From a virus: 52,602 bases of DNA. The first letter of the stretch is position 1; each line of letters starts with the position of its first letter. Below are positions 32,930 through 41,000 of this stretch, piece by piece. A model generated the notes under the pieces. The model searched no databases. It worked only from the letters and a program-made list of their open reading frames with translations, and had not been told where the DNA came from. A program made the translations under genes and the position numbers. The stretch is taken from positions 1 to 52,602 of IMG/VR virus record IMGVR_UViG_3300001683_000042. The stretch is one strand, 5' to 3'.

Positions 32930-33561
32930 AAGATACACGAGCAAGGTTATCTTTGCCACAAAATAGTGATATACTAGAAACCAAGGGTGGAAAAATAAAT
33001 CCTATTTTGCTACCACTTAAAAAGTTTCACGGAATAATTTGGCCTTATACGCCAACTATTAATGTATCGCATCAAGCAGAATATGGTGAGTATGACATAA
33101 CCCATTCTAATTATCCTACTCAATATTTTTCTAAAAGTAGACCACCTAATTTACAGGTATCGGGGCCGTTAACTGCCCAAACTGCGGCAGAAGGACATTA
33201 TATGATAGCATGTCTTCATTTTTTACGTATAGTTACTAAAATGCACTTTGGGATGAACGATGAAAAAAGAGGAACACCACCACCTGTATTAAAGTTTAGT
33301 GCATATGGAGATTTAATGTTTAGTAATATTCCTGTTTTGGTTCGTTCTTTTGCATATGACTTAGGACAAGACATAGATTATATAGATGTTGAAACAGACT
33401 CGGCGGAAGCAGGATTTAACGATGGATTTAATACAAAAGTACCTACTATGCTGAACTTAGTAATTGATTTAGTAGTTCAACAAACTCCTAGTAAACTTAG
33501 AACAACATTTACTATGAATGATTTTAAATCAGGCAAATTAGTTAAGGATGGATTTATTTAA
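32926..33561 (+). CDS. Baseplate/tail-tube junction protein (gp48/gp54-type candidate)
   Basis: A 211-residue protein of a kind I associate with marine T4-like baseplate operons. A distinctive central region (ITHSNYPTQYFSKSRPPNL and the following TAQTAAEGHYMIACLHFLRI) leads to PPPVLKFSAYGDLMFSNIP and a C terminus (TPSKLRTTFTMNDF) suggestive of a tail-tube-like fold. It immediately precedes gp53. That suggests an initiator or cap at the baseplate/tube interface (gp48 or gp54 role), but I cannot prove it by sequence. Its first ATG overlaps the stop of the nucleotidyltransferase, and its own stop overlaps the gp53 start, so translation is coupled. Confidence 0.6.
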   Translation: MKDTRARLSLPQNSDILETKGGKINPILLPLKKFHGIIWPYTPTINVSHQAEYGEYDITHSNYPTQYFSKSRPPNLQVSGPLTAQTAAEGHYMIACLHFLRIVTKMHFGMNDEKRGTPPPVLKFSAYGDLMFSNIPVLVRSFAYDLGQDIDYIDVETDSAEAGFNDGFNTKVPTMLNLVIDLVVQQTPSKLRTTFTMNDFKSGKLVKDGFI

Positions 33562-33857
33562 TGGCAACATATAAACCTAATAGTATATACGCATTAACTC
33601 CAATGGATTCTGGTAAATTGGGGATTTGGGATGCACCCGAAGTTGTAATTACCGGAAATGAAACAACTACAACAATTTCACGTCACCATAGAAATCGTCC
33701 TGATCTTTTAAGTCATGAATTATATGGAACACCACAATTATGGTGGATTTTTAAAATGATAAATCCGGATAAATTAAATGATCCGGTTTGGGATTTTGTT
33801 GAAGGAGTAGAAATTTTAACTCCTAACCCAACAGAAGTAAGTGCATATTTAAGTTAA
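33561..33857 (+). CDS. 53: Baseplate wedge protein gp53
   Basis: A 98-residue wedge subunit. The gp53/LysM-like core is clear: RHHRNRPDLLSHELYGTPQL and WWIFKMINPD, followed by DPVWDFVEGVEILTP. This matches the family pattern of R-x-DLL-x-Y-YG-x-P-x-LWW...NP...DP...G. It is much shorter than T4 gp53 (196 residues), as in other marine relatives, retaining mainly the LysM-like half. In T4, gp53 joins neighbouring wedges around the hub. The ATG overlaps the previous stop as TAATG. Confidence 0.88.
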   Translation: MATYKPNSIYALTPMDSGKLGIWDAPEVVITGNETTTTISRHHRNRPDLLSHELYGTPQLWWIFKMINPDKLNDPVWDFVEGVEILTPNPTEVSAYLS

Positions 33858-33872
33858 CAAAGGAACCAAGTT

Positions 33873-35348
33873 ATGCCTAATGACCGAGCTGAAGCTTTTT
33901 ATCAATCAATGTCAGATGCACAATATGGCCCTCGAAATGAAGGTGGATCAGGTCCAGATGGCAGAATAGATTATTCAAGCGGTGGGAAAGATAAAAATAG
34001 TTTTGCACCAAAAGATTCTATAAAATATTCAACTAAAGGATTTTTGGGAAATGCCTTGAGCTCAATGCCTTCTGCTACCTATTACACTAGATTAAGTATT
34101 TGTCATCCAACCATTGTACATAATTTATCGTTAAACAATAAGAAAAAAATAATAATTGCAGAAACTGCAACTACTGCAATATTTGCAATTACAGATTTAG
34201 AAATAATTCATACTGTTAGTTGGAATAAACAAACTAGATCAGCACTAGGAATAGGAGCAAATATAACAATAGTCGAAACACATGGTGCGGCTCTTTTGGA
34301 TTATATTAATAAAGCATGTAAAGATTTAGGTATTAAATCACCTAAAGAAGCAACCTATTTATTAGAAATAATGTTTAATAATGGTAATGCAGAAAATGTA
34401 GAACCAGGTCAATCCGCATATTATTTTGTCTACCCAATTCAGTTTTTAAACATGAATATATCTATTAGTGAAAAAGGCGGCCAATATAGAATTTATGCAC
34501 AAGAGCCAGGAGTAACAGCATATGGCGGACAAGTAGGACCCACAATAAAAAATGTATCAACTATTGCCGCATCATCTTTAGGTGAATGGACTAAAGGATT
34601 CCAAACTTTTTTAAATGACTGTGCTAAAGATGAAGTTAAATCAAAAGCACATTTTATTAGAGATGAATATTATATTAAGATAGATGACGCATGGAAAGAT
34701 TATAAATTTTCTAACTTAAAAAATGCATCAAAAGAAAATAATCAATCAACACGATCTCATATAGATAATTCTAAGTTAGTAATTCAGATAGCAAAAGGTT
34801 CTCGTATTCCCGATATATTAAATTCTATAATGGGAGCGACAGAAGAATTTCAACGAGTTAAAACTACCGAAGGTGGATTTATGCGTGAAATGGGTACAGA
34901 TGGAAAAATGACTAATTCAAAAAGTATTCCGGAAATTTTTCGTTTGGTTTGTGATATGAGATTTGGGGATTATGATATATCACGAAAAAGATATTCAAGA
35001 AAATATTTGTATTCATTCGAATCATATAAAGACGCAACAGTATATTCCGGAGAACTTGCAACTCAGTTTAATGATAAAGATGTAATGAAAGACAAAGTAA
35101 CTAAGTTATTAGAAGAACAATTACTTACAAAACGATATGATTATAATTTTACAGGATTAAATACAGAAGTATTACAGTTTGATATAAATTTTGATCTTAC
35201 ATATTTTAGATCTATTCCTATTAGAGATGGTCACCAAGCTCAACTAACAGCGGTAAATGATAGCCACCTCATGACAACGGGGTTAGGTCCAGAAGGTAAA
35301 GAAATTAGGATCTTAGAAAATATATTGGCAAAACATATGGTCCTTTAA
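33873..35348 (+). CDS. Baseplate hub-like structural protein, N-terminal part
   Basis: A 491-residue tail/baseplate protein. Landmarks are IAKGSRIPDILNSIMGATEE and, near residue 430, YDYNFTGLNTEVLQFDINFD, a segment I associate with cyanophage baseplate structural proteins. It may be the gp27 hub counterpart because it precedes the gp5 spike, but this is an inference. RBS AAGGA. The frame ends abruptly (ILAKHMVL) just as the -1 frame opens into DLRKYIGKTYGPLSDQGLIY and the next coding region. That suggests the two reading frames are parts of one protein separated by a frameshift or indel near 35307-35346. Confidence 0.7.
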   Translation: MPNDRAEAFYQSMSDAQYGPRNEGGSGPDGRIDYSSGGKDKNSFAPKDSIKYSTKGFLGNALSSMPSATYYTRLSICHPTIVHNLSLNNKKKIIIAETATTAIFAITDLEIIHTVSWNKQTRSALGIGANITIVETHGAALLDYINKACKDLGIKSPKEATYLLEIMFNNGNAENVEPGQSAYYFVYPIQFLNMNISISEKGGQYRIYAQEPGVTAYGGQVGPTIKNVSTIAASSLGEWTKGFQTFLNDCAKDEVKSKAHFIRDEYYIKIDDAWKDYKFSNLKNASKENNQSTRSHIDNSKLVIQIAKGSRIPDILNSIMGATEEFQRVKTTEGGFMREMGTDGKMTNSKSIPEIFRLVCDMRFGDYDISRKRYSRKYLYSFESYKDATVYSGELATQFNDKDVMKDKVTKLLEEQLLTKRYDYNFTGLNTEVLQFDINFDLTYFRSIPIRDGHQAQLTAVNDSHLMTTGLGPEGKEIRILENILAKHMVL

Positions 35349-35359
35349 GTGATCAAGGA

Positions 35360-36148
35360 TTGATATATGGTGCAAATCCTCAGGATGCCGATGATTTAGA
35401 AAAAGCACAGGCGGCTCTTGCAAGCGAAACTTCTACAAATATTAGAAAAGGTAGCGGACTGTACATTGAATCATATACATTACCTTCAACTCAGGAAAAT
35501 ATTTCATTCCATACACTTTCATCGGATACTGTTGATAGTGGTAATGCTTTACAACAAAATGTAACACCCGACAAAAGCACAGGACGAATAAAATTAGGTA
35601 ATATGTATATGGAATTAACAGGCGGTTCAGAATTATCAGAGATTAATATAGAAATTAAAGGAGATCCATATTGGTTAGGTATGTCAAATTTAACTAAACA
35701 ATTTAGAAACGCAAGTACTGGCATAGCAGAGTTTGCAATATACGAACAAGGTGCTCCTATGTTTTGGTTAAATGTGAATAGTCCGGTTGAACCAGATCCA
35801 GATACAGGAAAAATGGAATTTGTAAACAATGTAACAATAAGTGGAATATTTAAAGTAAAAAATGTTATATCTCGATTTGTTAATGGTGCCTTTACCCAAT
35901 CATTGGAAGCAATTCGAGATATTTCAACTAATTATGAATTGGCCCGTTCTACTTTATTAAAATATACAAGTGAACAAGAAATTAGTTTAGCAAACCGTGC
36001 GGTAAAAGAGAAAGCCTCGCACCAAGATGCACACTCAGATGATGAAAAAGGACGAGGCCGACCTCAAGAAACGTTTAATCGGGAAAAGTTTGACGACCTT
36101 CAAAGAAATGCCAATCTTGAATCAAAGGGATATGAAGAAAGGAGTTAA
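35360..36148 (+). CDS. Baseplate hub-like structural protein, C-terminal part (frame -1)
   Basis: A 262-codon reading frame open back to 35309. The only nearby start is a TTG at 35360 with AAGGA touching it, too close to serve as a ribosome-binding site, so independent initiation is doubtful. The upstream in-frame stretch reads GKTYGPLSDQGLIYGANPQ and looks coding. The body (ELSEINIEIKGDPYWLGMSN; VTISGIFKVKNVISRFVNG) is typical of the C-terminal half of long baseplate proteins, and the last 50 residues are charged. I read it as the continuation of the preceding gene in the -1 frame. Whether this reflects programmed frameshifting, a real mutation or an assembly error cannot be settled here. 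Confidence 0.6.
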   Translation: MIYGANPQDADDLEKAQAALASETSTNIRKGSGLYIESYTLPSTQENISFHTLSSDTVDSGNALQQNVTPDKSTGRIKLGNMYMELTGGSELSEINIEIKGDPYWLGMSNLTKQFRNASTGIAEFAIYEQGAPMFWLNVNSPVEPDPDTGKMEFVNNVTISGIFKVKNVISRFVNGAFTQSLEAIRDISTNYELARSTLLKYTSEQEISLANRAVKEKASHQDAHSDDEKGRGRPQETFNREKFDDLQRNANLESKGYEERS

Positions 36149-36781
36149 ATGGCAACATATAAAACACAATTTGGAGAAAAACCACCAGTAGGTAGTTACG
36201 CAGGTTTTGGAGAAAGACCCGATAAGGATGGTAATTGGTCTTTTTCTAGCACCGATGATATTGGAACTAATATTGAAATAGCAAGATTACATCCTAAGTT
36301 ACGAAACTTTGCGGCAACTTTTGTTAAAAACGCAAAAGCTCATTCAAGTGTTTATGTTATTAAAATTGTAACAGGTGTTCGACAATTATCTAAACATAAA
36401 GAATTACGTAAAAAAGATACACTTAAACACAATTATAAAGATAGTCATCATTTAACTGGTACTTCATTTAGAATAGAAGTTGTTAGTATTAATAGTGTTT
36501 CAAAAACAAAATATTTGCACGAGACCGATGGATCTATAACAACTACAAATGAAGCACATTGGAAAGAAATAGGACAACTTGCAGAAACTCAAGGATTTCA
36601 TTGGGGTGGTAATGGTGGAGATAATTTATTTCAACAATATGCCAATGCCAATTATGGTAAAGGATGGAATAAAAATTATTTTGAATTTAGAGATTGTGGG
36701 CGACGTCGGGGAGCAAAAAAATATTGGTCTAGAGTTAAAGATGCAGACCAATGGTTTGAATTGGGGTGTTTACCGGAATGA
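36149..36781 (+). CDS. Degenerate M15 (VanY/endolysin-like) peptidase in the baseplate cluster
   Basis: A 210-residue protein with the outline of an M15 D-Ala-D-Ala or L-Ala-D-Glu peptidase. HPKLRNFAATF, IVTGVRQLSKHKELRKK, and SHHLTGTSFRIEVV (residues 99-112) follow the family's SxHxxG pattern, and FHWGGNGGDN and WNKNYFEF match the end. Of the zinc ligands, His101 is kept. The Asp expected at 108 is Arg, and the His expected in the HFE triad is Tyr177. It is therefore probably not an active zinc peptidase and may serve as a structural or peptidoglycan-binding component. It has AAAGGAG before the ATG and overlaps gp5 (ATGA). Confidence 0.6.
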   Translation: MATYKTQFGEKPPVGSYAGFGERPDKDGNWSFSSTDDIGTNIEIARLHPKLRNFAATFVKNAKAHSSVYVIKIVTGVRQLSKHKELRKKDTLKHNYKDSHHLTGTSFRIEVVSINSVSKTKYLHETDGSITTTNEAHWKEIGQLAETQGFHWGGNGGDNLFQQYANANYGKGWNKNYFEFRDCGRRRGAKKYWSRVKDADQWFELGCLPE

Positions 36782-38016
36782 TAACAAAAGAATTTACAAA
36801 AATGACGGAAGCCGAAGGAGCTGGGGTACAGATTAAATCTATGCCTTATATATATAGGGCATATATTAAACGATCATTAGATAAAGCCAACATGGGTAGG
36901 TTGCAAGTTTATATTCCAGAGATTGCACATCCTACTAGAAAAGATACTTGGATTAACGTTAGATATTTGTCCCCGTTTGCTGGTGCATCTAATCCATATT
37001 CAATAAAGCCAATGTCTACAGCATTTAAAGATACCCAAACTGCTTATGGTTTTTGGATGGTTCCGCCCACAATAGAAACAGAAGGTTTAGTAGGTTTTAT
37101 TAATGGTGATATAAATGAAGGCGTTTGGTTAGGATGCTTCTTTCAAGAAAATGTTAATTTTACTGTACCAGGTATTCCATCTGCAATGACATATGAAGGA
37201 CCAGCACCAGGCGCAGAAAAAAACAAATATGATAAAAAACCAGAGCTCCGCCCTGCTCATAAACCAATGAAAGAGGCTCTTGAAACACAAGGACTTCTTG
37301 GCGGAGAAAACGGTGACCACAATGATGCGATTAGAGGAACCTGTACTAGTGGTGCTAAGAGAGAAAGCCCTAGTAAAGTGTTTGGAATATTAACTCCAGG
37401 ACAACATCAATTTGTAATGGACGACGGCGACGATGCTGGGGTTGATAAAGGTATACGATTACGAACTGCTGGTGGTGCTCAGGTACTACTTAATGATGAA
37501 AAAGGTATAGTTTACATTATTAATAAACGAGGTACAGCATGGATAGAACTTACCAATGACGGTAAGATGGATGTGTTTTGCACAGATGATATATCGTATC
37601 ATTCACTTAAAGATTTTAATTTACATGTAGATGGTGATATTAATATACAATCAAAAGGAAGTATAAAAATACGAGCAGAAGGAGCCGACGGAATTAATAT
37701 AAATGCTACTACTGGTGATTTTCAAATGAAGACTGCTGGTAATTATATTATACAAGCAGATTTAGACGGAAATCTTATAACAGCAGGTGGAACAGTAGTA
37801 AAGGCCGCAAGATTAGATTTACAAGGTGGTAGTGCAGTAGAGGCAGAGCCGCCTGAAATGATTTCATTATCAGACAATGTCAGTGTATTAGATAGTGTTT
37901 GCCCACGAGTACCAGAACATGAGCCTTGGTTAGGACATGAAGATAAAAGATTAATACCACTAGGCGAAGGTTTAAAACCTGGATTTGCTGCCGGTGGAGG
38001 ACTAGGGATTAATTAA
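36778..38016 (+). CDS. 5: Baseplate central spike, gp5-like without lysozyme domain
   Basis: A 412-residue spike protein. I start at 36778 (MITKEFTKM), where ATG overlaps the previous stop as ATGA; a GTG four codons upstream is less likely. The N-terminal OB fold is visible from about residues 20-130 (YRAYIKRSLDKANMGRLQVY; TEGLVGFINGDINEGVWLG). A VgrG/gp5-type repeat region follows (GGAQVLLNDEKGIVYIINKR, then VDGDINIQSKGSIKIRAEG), forming the needle beta-helix. The lysozyme domain that T4 gp5 carries between these parts is absent; a lysozyme-like domain instead begins the next gene. The C terminus is Gly-rich (GLKPGFAAGGGLGIN). Confidence 0.85.
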   Translation: MITKEFTKMTEAEGAGVQIKSMPYIYRAYIKRSLDKANMGRLQVYIPEIAHPTRKDTWINVRYLSPFAGASNPYSIKPMSTAFKDTQTAYGFWMVPPTIETEGLVGFINGDINEGVWLGCFFQENVNFTVPGIPSAMTYEGPAPGAEKNKYDKKPELRPAHKPMKEALETQGLLGGENGDHNDAIRGTCTSGAKRESPSKVFGILTPGQHQFVMDDGDDAGVDKGIRLRTAGGAQVLLNDEKGIVYIINKRGTAWIELTNDGKMDVFCTDDISYHSLKDFNLHVDGDINIQSKGSIKIRAEGADGININATTGDFQMKTAGNYIIQADLDGNLITAGGTVVKAARLDLQGGSAVEAEPPEMISLSDNVSVLDSVCPRVPEHEPWLGHEDKRLIPLGEGLKPGFAAGGGLGIN

Positions 38017-41000
38017 TGGCAACTAGATATAAAGAATTACCGATAGAGATTAACTATGATGATCAATCATTATCGAAACAATATTCGTCTACTCCTGTAA
38101 ACACAAAATCGGCCTCAATAAGTGATGCCGGTCTTGATTTTATGTTAGGCAAAGAATTATATCGCGGACATCGCCATTGGGATGGTAAAAAATATGTAAT
38201 GGGTTATGGTTATAGCGGTAGTGCCTTTTCTAATGGTATTACCGAAACAAATGCATATAGATTATGGATAACAGATGTTACTAAGGCACAAAACAATCTT
38301 CGCAAACGACTAAACAATAGTCCAGAATTTGTCTTACAACACCAATGGGATGCTTTGGTTAGTATGTTTTATGATACCGGTTCAATAGATTATACTACAA
38401 CCGAAGGATATGAATTTGATTTAATTTATTTCATTCAAAAAGGTACCATTGATCAAGTATCATCTGCAATACAAATAGATAATAGAAAACCTTCTCGTAG
38501 AGTTGCAGAAGCATCATTATTTAGATTATGCAATTATGGTAATATGAAACCTAGGTCATGGTTGCGAAATGAAGGCATTCAACATATAAGAAAAAACTAT
38601 CTTGCTCTTAAAGACAAAGATGGTAATATTGATAAAACTGCCCAACAACAAGCACAATATGCTTATTATAAAGAAGTTAACAAATTTATAAAAGATATAT
38701 CAGAAATTGATAGGCGCAGAATTATTAATTTAATAAAACAAGAAACAGATACTACAATTGATTCTAGTACTCCTATTGAACAGTATGTTGTTAGAACTAC
38801 TCCTGAATCGGAATACAAAAAGTTAAGTACATTAATTACAACCACAACAACTACCGAAGCACCGTTTACTAGTTTACCTATTACGTATACCCAATCAGAA
38901 TCGGGTTCTACTGCTGGCGGAGGTGGCGGTGGGTCAAGTGAAGGCGGCGGCACATCTACACATTCACATATTGTTGCACAATGGTTGCCACCAGGCGGTG
39001 CAGAAGGACAATTTATAAACCATTTGGGTTCGTGGTCAACTCCTATAGGTTCTGGCGATAATTCATTTAATGGTGTATTTGCAAATTTAACTGAGAGACC
39101 GACAACTATTGCTGGGTATGGTATATTAGATGCATTTATAGGAAACTATAATGATTTAACAAATAAACCCGATTTGTTTAGTGGCAGTTATGATGATTTA
39201 ACAGAAAAGCCAAGTAATTTTACTGGAGCATCTTCATCTACAAGTGGAGCATATGGATTTGTTCCAAGTCCTCTAGCCGGCGATCAATTAAAATATTTAA
39301 GTGCCACAGGTATTTGGTCAGTACCACCTAATACAACATATGTTAATTCAGATTGGAACCATGATCTATTAACTAATTTTTCGGAAGACGAACATATAGA
39401 TTGGACACAAGATCAATCAGGGATTCCTAAAGAAATACATGTAAGCAATTATGCTGGCGGGTCTCCTTTTGGAGGAGCAACATCTAGTACAGACGGAACA
39501 GCAGGAACAGTACCTGCACCGGTAGCAGGAGATGAGGTTAAATTTTTAAAAGGTGATAGAACTTGGTCTGTAGTTGCTAGTTTTGGAGGGGCAACATCTA
39601 GTACAGACGGAACACCAGGAACAGTACCTGCACCAGTAGCAGGGGATGAGCTTAAATTTTTAAAAGGTGATAGAACTTGGGCAGTAGTTACTAGTTATGA
39701 TCAAACGTTAAACACAACAGACGATGTAACATTTGATGACTTAATTGTTAATGGTAATCTTACAGTTAACGGAACAGAAACAATAGTTAATACTTCTAAA
39801 TTAGAAGTAGAAGATCATACTATAGAAATAGGCAAAGTTGCTACTCCGACAAATGATACAGCCGATGGCGGCGGTATTATACTCAAAGCCGCAAATGATA
39901 AAACTATTACTTGGAGCAAAACCACAGACATGTGGGGCTTTAATACCTCTGTAAATATCGGTGGACTAGTTCATATATCAACTGAACAAGGTTCTACTCC
40001 AGCCCTACCTGCAGACGGAGACGGCGGATATTTTTATACAAAAGCAGACGGAAAACCATATTGGATAAGTTACGAACAACTTGAAATAGATTTAACCGAC
40101 ACAGGATCTTTAACAGGATTATCTGATACCACAATAACAACGCCTTCGTCAGGTCAAGTATTAACATGGAACGGAACTGCCTGGATAAATCAAGCAAGCT
40201 CCGGTGGTGGTGGTGGTGGATCTCCACTAACAGTAGCAGAAATAAACGACCCTAGTTCTAATGTTAGTGTAGCATCTGTAAGTCAAATACAATTTGATGT
40301 AGACAGCGGATTTGCTTTAACTGATTTAACTGGTGGTGTTGTTAAAGTTGCAATGGAAAGCACCTTTAAAAAGTGGAATGTATCAGGACAAGATACACTA
40401 ATAGCAACAGCAGTTGACGAAGTTACATTAGCACAAGGTGCCGGTATAACATTAACTACAACAGCACCACCAAGTACCACACAAACTTATTATGTAAAAT
40501 TTAGTAGTGGCAAATATATTTTTGAAGATGCAACAGGAATTGTTGGAGCAGGTAATGCTATTACATCTTTTAATTTTGTAACTGGTGGTACTTATATTTT
40601 TGATACAAGTAATTCAACATTAGTACCCACGTCTACACAATTTGAACTTTCAACAACAACAGACGGAACACACAACTCAGGTACAAGATATGCAAATGGT
40701 ATTACATATGGTGATTCGGGTGGTAGAATTGCTGATGGTACCGCAGGAGCATTTTTACAAATAAAAGGAAAGAATGATACTGCTACAACTTTATATGATT
40801 ATAATGAAGATTCGAGTGGTTCAGGAGATGGTTCTGGAGCGACTATAACTGCTCAACAAAAAACACTAACAATTGCATCAACTTCGAGCGGAACTTTAGC
40901 TGGTTTGTCCGATACAACTATTACTAATGCCCAGGATGCTCAAATTTTAACATATAGCAGTGGAAGTTGGATTAATGCGGCACTCGGGGGGATTGATTTA

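Noticed and set aside
38666-38953. Reverse-strand open frames within the fibre genes (this one and many others)
   Set aside because: They are mirror frames of repetitive fibre coding, with no start signals or sensible protein features.
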